Shown here piece by piece: positions 23,682-34,137 of a stretch of 64,000 nt of DNA. How positions within the stretch are numbered: the first letter of the stretch is position 1; each line of letters starts with the position of its first letter. The notes below the pieces were generated by a model. The model searched no databases and was not told the DNA's origin. It was given only the letters and a program-made list of their open reading frames with translations. Source of the DNA: Allolobophora icterica (lineage: Eukaryota > Annelida > Clitellata > Crassiclitellata > Lumbricidae); the NCBI GenBank assembly GCA_963556255.1, contig OY744613.1, positions 35,836,055-35,900,054 of the forward strand. The letters run 5' to 3'. The translations under genes were made by a program, and so were the position numbers.

Positions 23682-24978
23682 CAGTGGCGTACCGAAGGGG
23701 GGGCAGAGGGGGCGAGTCGCCCCGGGCGGCAATTTTGCAGGGGCGGCAAAAGAGGGTTGAAGAAAAATAAAAAGTGAATTTAGGATAAAAATGAACAAAT
23801 AGGAGAGAAAGAAAAAAAAGAAGGATAGAAAGAAACCGTTACTTTGGTCAAGTCGGCTTGGCTTCCGTTGATCATTAGGGGCGGCATCACTCTAAGAGGT
23901 CTACGTGTAGGCCTACATTAAACACTAAAGAGAATTGCAGAAAAGGAGGCGCAATTGCATTTATGTAGTAAACTGTAAGCAGAGCAACAGACTTCATACA
24001 GCAACAGCATAATATTCTTGTAATGCCGCCCTTCATAATCATAATATATAATAGGCATCTAAACGAATTAATGACTTGATCGTCTGGATTATGAAATTCG
24101 AAGTCTTCGACGAACTCTTCAGTATAATTATTCAGAGTTACGTGGTAATTACAGGGCAAGACTGGTAAAGACTGGGAAGCATTGGCAGTTTTACAATGGT
24201 CTGTGAAGTGCGGTGTGCAGATACGCGGAGTATATCCGTACCTTAACCACTGCACTGCGCATATTTTTAACAATGTATCAGTATCAGTATATGTTAGCTG
24301 TGAGAGATGTTTTTCAAAACTGAAAGTGATTAAGAGTTATTTAAGGTGCACAATGAGCGACACGCGATTGACGAATTTGGCAATGCTATCCATTGAAATA
24401 GAGATGGCTGGAAGAATTAATTTTGATGTGTGTTTGCTCGCAAATTAAAGTTAATAGCATAATGATAATATTAATTATGGCAGTTATAACATCGTAATCG
24501 TAATCGTAATCGTAATCTCCGGATTTCTACAGCGCTCCAACAAGCGAAGTCGCGGGAACCAGCTTATTGCAGGCGCTTAGACAAATCAAAATCGATAGGC
24601 GGGGGGGATCGAATCGGTTCCAGGTCAAGATCCAACGGAGTCAGTCAGGAAGACAGAAATATGATATGCATGTATGTACTGTACTAGTGTACTGTACACA
24701 TCACAGCGAGTCAGCGACAGTCGCAAGTCATGTAATAAAATGTTTTAGTACCGTATCTAATAAAATAGATTTCAGTAGCTAGGCCTAAAACGGATAATTA
24801 CAAAATACAGCGAAAAGTTAAATACTAAGAGAGACTATAAACTGTATAAAATAAAATTGTATACATAATACGATCGTCAAGCAATATCTTAGAGATAATA
24901 GCATATAAAAATTTAAGTGGCCAAGGGCGGCATTTTGAGCCCTCGCCCCGGGCGGCATTTCGGCTCCGTACGCCACTG
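23682..24978. mobile_element. hAT transposon with transposase remnant
   Basis: Tips CAGTGGCGTACCGAAG and CAGTGGCGTACGGAGC (complement of the right end) are flanked by perfect TATGTAGC duplications (23674-23681 and 24979-24986). CGCCCCGGGCGGCA words occur inverted at each end. The interior retains a recognisable hAT transposase C-terminus (24260-24448). At 1.3 kb it is an internally deleted copy of an autonomous element. Confidence 0.9.
24182..24448 (+). pseudogene. hAT transposase C-terminal dimerisation region, truncated
   Basis: The last 55 or so residues contain CERCFSKLKVIKSYLR, then MSDTRLTNLAMLSIE and a stop. This is the hAT C-terminal pattern in which a C.RSFSKLK helix precedes R..M...RL..LALLSIE. 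The serine of RSF is C here. The upstream 30 codons show no catalytic part of the RNase H fold. The apparent start is only the first Met in the frame, so this is a fragment of a much longer protein. Confidence 0.75.
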
Positions 24979-24986
24979 TATGTAGC

Positions 24987-26795
24987 AAAGCAAGAAATCT
25001 TACGTGTAAAAAATGTATGTATTTAGCGTGGAAAATTCTATGCAGAACACCAAATCTTGCCAGGAAAGGCACAAATAAACAATGTTCCAGTGTAAGATAG
25101 AAGTGACAAGAGAAAAAAATGATGGAGAAGAGGAAGACGTGAGGAGAGAACAGAAAAAAGGATGGGAAAGTGGAAGACTATGAAACAAAGAAGTAGCAGG
25201 AGGAGGACGACGACTAAGTGAATTGAGTCGATTGGCAAATTGTTTGCGGAAATATTTAACGGACGCTCACAGCTGCCTAGTCGAATTATGTTATAAAGAT
25301 TGATGTAGCGCCAATGAAATCTAATCTAGCGCAGTCGAGTCACGCAGTTTTGTTTGTACGAGGGTCAAACGCAGCAGCAGCAGCAGCAGCAGCATAGAAG
25401 TAGAAGCAGGAGGATGTCTGCGACTGATGGTGAATGACGCATTAACTTGGCCTATTTAGCCATCTGCTACACGCATCTGACAAAAGAAGATCCCTTAAAA
25501 GCGGTCCAGATGTCTTTCTGTTGTCCTAAAAAAATAACTTTAAAAAATGCATTTTATTACAAGAGAATAGATTTTCTAGGAACAGTTAGCGACTTTGAGT
25601 TAGTACATCTCTGCTTCTTTCATAAGGAATTTTAGTGCTGCTCAGACTTGACCTGAAATTCTCTTGGCTCGTAGCATCGGATGTCGTTCTTCTCGTTGAA
25701 TTATAATGCACTGAGTGCTTCCAGTTCGTCTTATGCACGCTGTTGTTAGCCTATGCTGTACTGCTTTATGTACAAGCTCAACCTTACATCAGACGGGGCT
25801 GCATGTAGCTGGATGCTATAGAATATGAATAACTTTGGTCGGATTCGGTATCTAAGCTAGAAGTTTTTCCCCGGCTACCTGTTACAATTTCGGAATTCGA
25901 TGGGGTCCTGATAGTGTCAGCTTGGTATTTTGCAGGGACTTTGTCAGAAGTATTTTCTTAAAGATATGAAACGGTTGCTGATAGCAGAGAAGGAGCGGAG
26001 AGAAGTGTACTGGTTCTCCCCAGCTATTGCTTACACTAGTATGACAGTTACTTTAATATTGTAAAAAAATACATAGTGTTCAAAACCTGGTTATTAAATA
26101 GTCTAACTACCCATATGCATAAGTAAAAAATAATTCTCCAGACCAGTAATTCCTAATAACGCATTTTAGTACATAGATATTAACCACATTTTCTTGCATA
26201 GGTACCACATATATATAACTATTCTATCAGATCAGTTGAAAATCAGAATGCTGTTTATAGAAGAAATTGTAAGCTTTGACGGGACATCACATACAGCATG
26301 GTAAATATGGGCCCGCAGGGCCTGTTACTACGGGGCCCAGGTAAGAAGCTGAAAACAATGGGTTCATTTGATCGACGGGTTGGCCAGAAATATGAAGTTA
26401 CGCCACTTATAAGCACATAATGATCTGTATGTGCAATAGTTTTATAGTTTCTTTAATATTCATATTATATTATATATAAATGTTGTGCGATGAAAAAATT
26501 CAACAAAAATTGAACAGGGTAATGGCAACTAAGGAGTACACATTTCACAATGGCAGTTCTTGTATTTTGTCAAGACTGCTCCAGAGGAAAATTCAACGAT
26601 CGATTTCATTTAGGGCACACCATTGAACTGCCCTCCCAAAGTGGTTTCGGTGAGTTGCACACAGAAACTGTGATATTAATACGAAATAAAGGAAAATAAA
26701 TTGAAACACTAAAGTCATGAAAAATTTGCACAAAATGGAAAACCAGTAGAAATCAAGGATAAAATAGCGAGAAGTTTTCGATCCAGAAATGTCTC
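24987..26795. other. Non-coding stretch, nothing recognised
   Basis: A purine-rich tract (25080-25215) and a short GCA run (25374-25393) are the only features. Around 26310-26395, GGGCCCGCAGGGCC and GTTACGCCACTT may be remnants of a hAT-like element, but I found no duplication. Confidence 0.45.
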
Positions 26796-26799
26796 GATC

Positions 26800-27060
26800 A
26801 CTAAATAATAATAATTTTATTTCTTATTTTTTATTTCGGATATTTCTATAGCGCCTCCTCAAGTCTACTACTACTACTACTAGCGGCGCTCCCGACTACA
26901 GCGTTGGTATACTGTGTCGGAGTTTTCACGCCGAAGCGCCACGAGCAATCGCGAGTGAAGGACTTGCCCAAGGTCCGTACGCAGCGGCTAGAGTGGGATT
27001 CGAACCTGCAACCCTCAGGTCACAAGGTGCTGAACTTACCACTGAGCCACCACGACCCAC
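26800..27060 (-). mobile_element. tRNA-derived SINE, family S2
   Basis: On the minus strand a tRNA-like head starts at about 27058. It has an A-box TGGCTCAGTGGTAAG and a B-box GGTTCGAATCCC (near 26992-27003) at proper spacing. The body leads to GGAGGCGCTATAGAAAT and an AT-rich ATT tail near 26800. The GCGCTATAGAAAT end resembles the ends of LINE copies nearby (40331), suggesting LINE-dependent mobilisation. Confidence 0.75.
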
Positions 27061-27469
27061 GCGTCATATTAGTGTCTTGTTCTCTCAACACGCCAAGTTT
27101 TTATTTTTATTTGTTTGTATTCTACTTTTGCTGTTTCACTGATTTTCAACCCATTCCGTTGATCCAGCTATTGTATAATCAAACGGACCGGAAGTATGCC
27201 ACGTTGAAACGGAACGCCTCACCTTCAAATACCACAGGCAGCAACCCACTTTCATTAGGCACATGCTCTACATGTAGGCCTATTGTATACAGACAATCGT
27301 TGCAGTTCTATCCTTTATTTCTGCGTCATATTTGTTCGAATAACGGCGTAAGAAATATCAGAGCGTCTGCGCCCGCTGTGAACCATCACATGTGTTTCAT
27401 TGTTTCCAAACGGAAGACCAATAAATAAACACAAGGAGGGCCTACTTGCAAAATCACCAGTGTGCTTAG

Positions 27470-27860
27470 ATAATCCATCATCATCATCGTCGTCATCGTC
27501 GTCGTTCTCATCATCTTTACCACCACACTGCGCTGGCGGCCAGTCTTCCTCCCCTCCCTCCGGCTATCGATCGGCGCATGCGCTCCAACTGAACAAGGCG
27601 ATGTACGGTCGTCAGCTGGCGCGCGTGTCGTCGTCTGCCGCTTCACTGACCACAGACGCCTGGCGGTCGGTCTGTGCCTCATTGGCAGACAGACAGACGG
27701 AAGGACTGGGAGACGGACGTAGAGGGACAAAGACAATTAGCGTCTGAAGAGGAGGGTGGCGCGACAGCCTTGCACGCGCACCTCTTCAGCCGACCAACAA
27801 CTCTCTTCTTCCGATAGTAGACACATGCTTTTGAAACTCCGCTACGCCACCAGCCGACGA
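27470..27860 (+). promoter_or_regulatory. CpG-rich upstream region of the Jagged gene with NRF1-like site
   Basis: This stretch, 440 to 830 bp before the Jagged start codon, is clearly richer in CG dinucleotides than its surroundings. It contains the palindrome GCGCATGCGC (27574-27583), which matches the core of the NRF1 binding motif. There is no convincing TATA box. A role as promoter or 5' leader is inferred from position and composition; the transcription start cannot be placed. Confidence 0.4.
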
Positions 27861-27869
27861 ACAATTCAC

Positions 27870-28302
27870 TGGTGTGTTAGAGTAGCAACATACTATCTCC
27901 TCCTATAATAGTCAATGTAGCCAGCATACGTTCACGCGACAGGACCCATCTGTGACGGCTTTTCAACTGACATGATTTATGGAAACTTCGAGTTGTGCAC
28001 ACGCGGGGTAACGAACTAACCACCGTGAAACAAGACTTTATAGATATCTAATGGTCTGACCTTACAAAACGAATGCGTAAAGCTTTGACAGATCGTAACT
28101 GATCCCATATGATCTTTTTGCAACCTTGACTAGAGTCTAACTTTGCGTGACCTAATCAATCTGGCAAGCTGGATCCCAATTCAGGTAATTCATCCAACCA
28201 TGGCAGTTCGTTGGTTACATGTGGAAAGATTAATTTGCTGCGGTTACATTGTACACGGATAATTCAGCCAGCTGCAAACTCCAACTGGATTAAACTCTGA
28301 GA
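27870..28302 (+). other. Probable Jagged 5' leader or upstream intron
   Basis: No frame and no repeat are recognised. The in-frame stop TAA at 28291-28293, four codons before the ATG at 28303, fixes the start of the first coding exon. Whether this region is transcribed is not visible. Confidence 0.4.
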
Positions 28303-28725
28303 ATGTTGCACGGCCAATCCCTTTCGAAGGCAAGACTTGTGAGATGGACTTGGCTGCTGTCCTTCTTCTGTGGCGGATGTTTAAGTCTCTGTTCTTGCTC
28401 TGGACGTTTCCAGCTGAGAATCCTGGCTTATCGAAACATTCGCGGGGAACTGGGAGACGGATCCTGCTGCAGTCGAGAATCTTCGCAATCAACGCACCTG
28501 CCGGATAATAGCATCAACTCCAGTCGGACACTGGTTTCTGCATGTTCAGGATTCTGCAATGCCTACTTCAAAGTCTGTCTGAGAGAACACGTGACGAGGG
28601 TCGTTCCAGATGGAATGTGTACCTTCGGAAACATGACGAACGAAGCACGAGTCGGAGCAGTTATGGAGTTCGCAGAAGATGACGACAATTATCAGTTCGT
28701 TCTTCCGTTTGACTTCGCATGGACA
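28303..28725 (+). CDS. Jag: Jagged exon 1: signal peptide and MNNL domain
   Basis: It encodes residues 1-141. A basic N-terminus (K9, R11, R14) precedes a hydrophobic stretch (W15 to about C30), which looks like a signal peptide. The MNNL domain (N-terminal lipid-binding, C2-like domain of Notch ligands) begins at about S33 with GRFQLRILAY, continues with GELGDGSCC and CNAYFKVCLREH, and ends PFDFAWT, each matching the family pattern. A loop between the CC and the next Cys is longer than in JAG1. The start is supported by an in-frame stop four codons upstream and A at -3. The exon ends in phase 0 at ACA|GTAAGT. In vertebrate JAG1 the signal peptide and MNNL lie on separate exons, so fusion or an unseen upstream exon is possible. 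The frame stays open past the donor into the minisatellite. Confidence 0.92.
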
Positions 28726-28743
28726 GTAAGTACATCATCTACT

Positions 28744-30526
28744 TCCATCCGTTCGTCTGTCCTCCAATCTGTCCGTCTGTCAGTCTGTGTATCCATCCGT
28801 CTCCGTCTTCCTCCCTCCCTGCGTATCCATCCGTCTCCGTCTTCCTCCCTCCCTGCGTATCCATCCGTCTCCGTCTTCCTACCTCCCTCCCTGCGTATCC
28901 ATCCGTCTCAGCCTTCCTCCCTCCCTGCGTATCCATCCGTCTCCGTCTTCCTACCTCCCTCCCTGCGTATCCATCCGTCTCCGTCTTCCTCCCTCCCTGC
29001 GTATCCATCCGTCTCAGCCTTCCTCCCTCCCTGCGTATCCATCCGTCTCCGTCTTCCTCCCTCCCTGCGTATCCATCCGTCTCCGTCTTCCTCCCTCCCT
29101 GCGTATCCATCCGTCTCAGTCTTCCTCCCTCCCTGCGTATCCATCCGTCTCCGTCTTCCGTCCTCCCTCCCTGCGTATCCATCCTTCTCCGTCTTCCTAC
29201 CTCCCTCCCTGCGTATCCATCCGTCTCCGTCTTCCTCCCTCCCTGCGTATCCATCCGTCTCCGTCTTCCTACCTCCCTCCCTGCGTATCCATCCGTCTCA
29301 GCCTTCCTCCCTCCCTGCGTATCCATCCGTCTCCGTCTTCCTACCTCCCTCCCTGCGTATCCATCCGTCTCCGTCTTCCTCCCTCCCTGCGTATCCATCC
29401 GTCTCCGTCTTCCTCCCTCCCTCCCTGCGTATCCATCCGTCTCCGTCTTCCGTCCTCCCTGCGTATCCATCCGTCTCCGTCTTCCGTCCTCCCTCCCTGC
29501 GTATCCATCCGTCTCCGTCTTCCTCCCTCCCTGCGTATCCATCCGTCTCCGTCTTCCTCCCTCCCTGCGTATCCATCCGTCTCCGTCTTCCTCCCTCCCT
29601 GCGTATCCATCCGTCTCCGTCTTCCTCCCTCCCTGCGTATCCATCCGTCTCCGTCTTCCTCCCTCCCTGCGTATCCATCCGTCTCCGTCTTCCTCCCTCC
29701 CTGCGTATCCATCCGTCTCCGTCTTCCTCCCTCCCTGCGTATCCATCCGTCTCCGTCTTCCTCCCTCCCTGCGTATCCATCCGTCTCATCCTTCCTCCAT
29801 CCCTGCGTATCCATCCGTCTCAGCCTTCCTCCCTCCCTGCGTATCCATCCGTCTCCGTCTTCCTCCCTCCCTGCGTATCCATCCGTCTCCGTCTTCCTCC
29901 CTCCCTCCCTGCGTATCCATCCGTCTCCGTCTTCCTCCCTCCCTCCCTGCGTATCCATCCGTCTCCGTCTTCCTCCCTCCCTCCCTGCGTATCCATCCGT
30001 CTCCGTCTTCCTCCCTCCCTGCGTATCCATCCGTCTCCGTCTTCCTCCCTCCCTGCGTATCCATCCGTCTCCGTCTTCCTCCCTCCCTCCCTGCGTATCC
30101 ATCCGTCTCCGTCTTCCTCCCTCCCTGCGTATCCATCCGTCTCCGTCTTCCTCCCTCCCTGCGTATCCATCCGTCTCCGTCTTCCTCCCTCCCTGCGTAT
30201 CCATCCGTCTCCGTCTTCCTCCCTCCCTCCCTGCGTATCCATCCGTCTCCGTCTTCCTCCCTCCCTGCGTATCCATCCGTCTCCGTCTTCCTCCCTCCCT
30301 GCGTATCCATCCGTCTCCGTCTTCCTCCCTCCCTCCCTGCGTATCCATCCGTCTCCGTCTTCCTCCCTCCCTCCCTGCGTATCCATCCGTCTCCGTCTTC
30401 CTCCCTCCCTCCCTGCGTATCCATCCGTCTCCGTCTTCCTCCCTCCCTCCCTGCGTATCCATCCGTCTCCGTCTTCCTCCCTCCCTCCCTCCCTGCGTAT
30501 CCATCCGTCTCCGTCTTCCTCCCTCC
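28744..30526 (+). repeat. Giant 34-bp minisatellite at the start of Jagged intron 1
   Basis: About 49 copies (hand count) of a unit reading TATCCATCCGTCTCCGTC then TTCCTCCCTCCCTGCG (34 bp), with common 38-bp variants carrying an extra CTCC or ACCTCC block. It starts about 60 bp after the exon 1 donor, preceded by a diverged TCTGTC-rich stretch. The + strand is nearly pure pyrimidine except for short words. Because 34 and 38 are not multiples of three and the unit lacks stops in any frame, all six frames are open. This explains several 200 to 760-codon frames that are not genes. Confidence 0.97.
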
Positions 30527-30529
30527 TGT

Positions 30530-30885
30530 CGTTGACGTGCTATCGCTGCTCTCAGCTAACTGTGTTGCACAATGACGATTGTTTTGGTCCATTATAGCTT
30601 TTGTGTCAATGCGATATGAATTGGTTGTGAAAGCCAACGCCAATTAATTGTTATAACGCATTACATGGGCAAAATCTATGCGGCCTGATTGGCTGACAAC
30701 ACATCGCTGCACCATACAAACCGAGCTGTGATTTGTCAACATTACGATGACTTAGATACAGGCCTATAAAAATGTAAGAGACACTATTATTCATCGTCTT
30801 TTCATTATTTTATTTTTCTTCTTCTTTATTTATTTATTTATTATTATTATTATTATTATCATTATTATTTACCCATATAATCTAA
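30530..30885. other. Intron 1 sequence after the minisatellite
   Basis: Unique sequence ending in T-rich and TTA runs (30780-30870). No gene is seen. Confidence 0.45.
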
Positions 30886-31640
30886 TGACTTCTATAGCGC
30901 CGTTATCATAATGCAAAAGACATCAATCGATGGTCGTCACTAGGGTCGAAATCCATTTGGTCAGAGAATGAGGCTACTGTGGGTAAGTGAGTTGAAAGAG
31001 GTCAGTCAGTCTTAGGTTTAACCTGAAAGACAACAAAGCGGGACAGCGAATTCCACGACTTCGGACCAACTACTGTCAAAGCCTGTCAGCTCAATACAGT
31101 TCAGGTGCAGGGCAGAGTAAGGGTCAAAGTACTCGTGGATCGAGTACAATATTTTCTAAGAGGCGAGCAATGGGACATAAATAGGTCGGCTGTAATACCG
31201 TATATGGACAATAATATAGATTTAAAACTGGATTCTTTGCTCAACTGGCAGCCAGTGCAATGAATGCAAGGTGGATGTGATATGTTGGTATTTGGTGGTC
31301 TTTGTTATGGCTCTAACGAAAGCATTATTGAGCAATTTGTAGTTTGTGTAAATCAGTCTCAGTGAACCAATGAGAAGGAAGTTACAATGATTCAGACAGC
31401 CAGGGCATTTGCTATAGTGAAACAAAGACATTGTGAGGCAAAAAATTCAGATTATGCGAATGTTCTGTATGGACTTAATTGCACAATGCTTAGAACCTTG
31501 TCAGAAAATGACATGGTGTAGTCGAAGATTATCGCCATCCTTCGAATACATCTAGAGCGATCAATAAGCAACCCGTCCAACTGAATGAACTGAATAGCAA
31601 TTTTTAAGACACGAGTGTTTAATGCGTTATGCATGAAATT
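30885..31640 (-). pseudogene. CR1/L2-like LINE 3' part, antisense to Jagged
   Basis: On the minus strand, 31431-31222 reads LLNNAFVRAITKTTKYQHIT then LHSLHWLPVEQRIQFK. This is the typical end of the RT-associated region of CR1/L2 LINEs (N.A.R.i....k..Hit..L..LHWLPV..RI.fK). Further along the same strand, near 31045-31075, a frameshifted W-N-S-L-S matches the terminal WNSLP motif. The 3' side shows GGCGCTATAGAAG near 30890. It is decayed and inside intron 1. Confidence 0.7.
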
Positions 31641-32150
31641 CGATAGATAGGCAATTAAAACTAATCTGAAGTTAGTTCAGTTGCCAGAACATCAGTCCCG
31701 ATATACGGTAAAGACACTGTAGGCGTCTGAGACCAAGTGATTTTGTCTCGGTGGATGAGAAGCGACGCGGGTCTTTGGAATGGATCTCGACCGTTAGTGC
31801 TGTTTCAATCCACCTCCCGTCAAACGACCTGCACGTCGTGGTTTGAGGGATATTCGGACGAGGAGTAACGTGTGCTGCAAACGCCGCCACCCATCGTCTG
31901 TCTCTCCACACTGTCGACGCAGCTTAGTCCAGAAACTCTGAACATGAAACCATTTGTCAACTATGGACGGGTATCCATTGTTTGAAATCCACATGTGTGC
32001 ATGCATGGGCGCGCCATTGATGACTTCTAATTTACTAGGCATTGTTTTGCTTGTTAATGACATTTCTGCTCTTAATGACATTTAATATTATAGAGACTGG
32101 CGCAGTCGGCGTTTTTGTGAGGTACTTAAAAAGCGCTATAGAAAATGTTC
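31641..32150. other. Intron 1 stretch, nothing recognised
   Basis: Short frames only. Near 32120, TACTTAAAAAGCGCTATAGAAAATGTT resembles the GCGCTATAGAAAT tail word of local LINE/SINE ends and leads into the CATA array. Confidence 0.4.
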
Positions 32151-32157
32151 AGATACA

Positions 32158-32291
32158 TACTGTACATATACATACACAGATACATGCATACATACATACA
32201 TACATGCATACATACATACATACATACATACATACATACATACATACATACATACATACATACATACATACATACATACCTACATACATAC
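32158..32291. repeat. (CATA)n microsatellite
   Basis: About 33 tetranucleotides, directly after a GCGCTATAGAAA tail word, so it is probably the tail of a SINE or LINE insertion. Confidence 0.95.
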
Positions 32292-32752
32292 CACCAACAA
32301 CAAAAACAACCACCGACAACAATGGAGCGCAATCAACACAGCACATCACTACATTGCTTCTTCAAATACAGGATGAATCGGAATGTCTAATGTTAAACAA
32401 TAAGTTTTATAATTCACAAAACTAGCACAATAATACATCGACTAGCCGTACTTATACACATGCATACAGTGGCGATAGTTACGACACTGTTTCCAGGACA
32501 GTCTGTATTGGCCTTGCAAAGTCTGTATTGGCCTAACATATCGAATAATCAATAAAGGCTCATCTTTTCCTGGAATCATTTCCTCCGTTAAGTGGTTCTT
32601 GGATTTTCTTCTTGACGTTTGACTGGACTCACCCTGAAAATAAAACGATTTTGCAATTTAGCGGTGATCACCGAGTGATAACTTGAGCATGAACTAGTCG
32701 CTACATAAATTATTATAACGGCTTTATGCATTCGTAGTAGATAATTAAATTA

Positions 32753-32754
<2 letters not shown>

Positions 32755-32812
<58 letters not shown>
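32755..32812. repeat. (TA)n microsatellite
   Basis: About 28 TA dinucleotides. Confidence 0.97.
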
Positions 32813-32816
<4 letters not shown>

Positions 32817-33169
32817 GATGTGCATTCCTAACGAGTGAATGGTAATGTTGCTCTCCTTAAGGCAGGCTTATGCTTGAAATAAGGATTAATGAAGGCGGTC
32901 ATTCTTGTATAGCAGCGGTTCTCAACCTGTGGGTCGCGACCCCCACGGGGGTCGCCTTGCGATTTGCCAGGGGTCGGCTGGAACCTTCAGAAATAAAAAA
33001 AAGTTGTCAGCGTAGTTTCTTAATATTTAATATTTTATGTAATTATGAGTTCTGCGTTGTGCTCTTGCAAAGACTGCCCCGAAAATTTCTGATCTGGTGA
33101 GAAAGGACCAAGCACAGCCTTCTTGTTGACGTCCTTTGCATTGGGAAACTCCATAAATTTTCTAGTTAT

Positions 33170-33700
33170 CTGTTATATAGTCTCCCAGATCTGTGTGTCC
33201 TACGATAAACGCTCTGGAATGTATGGAAAGTCACTGATGCTGCTAAGGCCTGCACCGGGCCAAGCTCGTTGCAGACACACGGGCGCTGCTAATCATGCCT
33301 GAGAGGCCGTTCGCAGACCTCCCTACTGATGCTGCCTGCTGATGCTCCTTACTGATGCTGCACACGGGCGCTTCTCAACATGCCTGAGAGGCCGAATTAT
33401 AAAAGCAAATATAGTCGCAAGGACAAACCTTCGACCACGTGGGACTTTTTTCACCGAACCCGTATTTTCACATCGCCAGCTTCATGTTGCATTGTCGCGT
33501 TCACGAAACAGAGATAACATCAAAGTACTCATCAAGAAAACCAACCGTCAAGGTCATTTGCTAAATGATGCTCGAATTTTCACTATCAGTCTCGACACTT
33601 ATAACCAAGCATTTCAATAAACAAATTCTTTTCTCCTCCTATCAATCCATTCATATTCTTTTTCAACCCGTCATATAACGGGCAAATACTATAGAAATTA
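33170..33700 (+). mobile_element. Helitron relic inside the hAT element
   Basis: It comprises a segment (33170-33410) shared in reverse with 47525-47870 (CAGATCTGTGTGTCCTACGA and neighbours), then a helicase C-terminal remnant (33342-33620). After that comes a 3' region (ATCAATCCATTCATATTC, TTTTTCAACCCGTCA) also shared with 47440-47370. No hairpin and CTRR end could be fixed with confidence. Confidence 0.6.
33342..33620 (+). pseudogene. Helitron Pif1-like helicase C-terminus
   Basis: The frame contains TEPVFSHRQLHVALSRSR followed by NIKVLIKK and a short tail ending in a stop at 33620. This matches the last conserved motif of Helitron helicases (PVFSHGQLYVALSR....VKVL), with the G replaced by R and Y by H. 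Upstream codons (about 28) derive from repeat sequence, so only the last domain piece remains. Confidence 0.75.
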
Positions 33701-34137
33701 AAATAATATTGTTGGCCTCCTGGAGGCTGTAGGCTGTAGCTTTGTTTTCTTCTTAAATCTTAAGTAATGTTTAGACTTTAAATTTAGCAGCTGCCATTGA
33801 AATTTAGAATTGTACAATCATAGTACAATGCACAATATATAGGCCTACTAAACTTCAAGTAAACATTTGATTTACTAAATTTTACTTTTAAAACTTTCAA
33901 AATTATGCCAAAAAAAATTACAAATTGTTTTGCTGATTAATGATTTATTATGCTATTAGGCCTATGTATGATGCGTATGGATTATCATTTATTGAGAAGC
34001 GAAATGCATCATAATGGTAGCAAATATGCGGTGAAGCGGAGTAACTCAATCAATTTTGTTGTTGGGGGTCGCCACAACTTTGGAAATATTATCAAGGGGT
34101 CGCACCAGTTAAAAGGTTGAGAACCGCTGTTGTATAG

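Larger units (their letters stand above)
32913..34129. mobile_element. hAT (Charlie-like tips) element
   Basis: It begins CAGCGGTTCTCAACCTGTGG and ends AAAAGGTTGAGAACCGCTG. The 16-bp inverted tip CAGCGGTTCTCAACCT is of the kind seen in hAT-Charlie elements. Perfect 8-bp duplications TTGTATAG flank it (32905-32912 and 34130-34137). GGGGTCGCC words follow the tips on both sides. A Helitron relic (33170-33700) sits inside. Confidence 0.92.

Noticed and set aside
26300..26400. Possible hAT element (GGGCCCGCAGGGCC to GTTACGCCACTT)
   Set aside because: I could not find matching inverted tips or an 8-bp duplication.
28303..30597. 764-codon frame starting with the Jagged MNNL
   Set aside because: A perfect donor (ACA|GTAAGT at 28725/28726) and the domain end point to splicing; the rest is minisatellite. 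Kept only as a finding about intron retention.
28719..30643. Other long frames on both strands in the minisatellite (up to 618 codons)
   Set aside because: The unit has no stop in any frame, so these frames carry no information.
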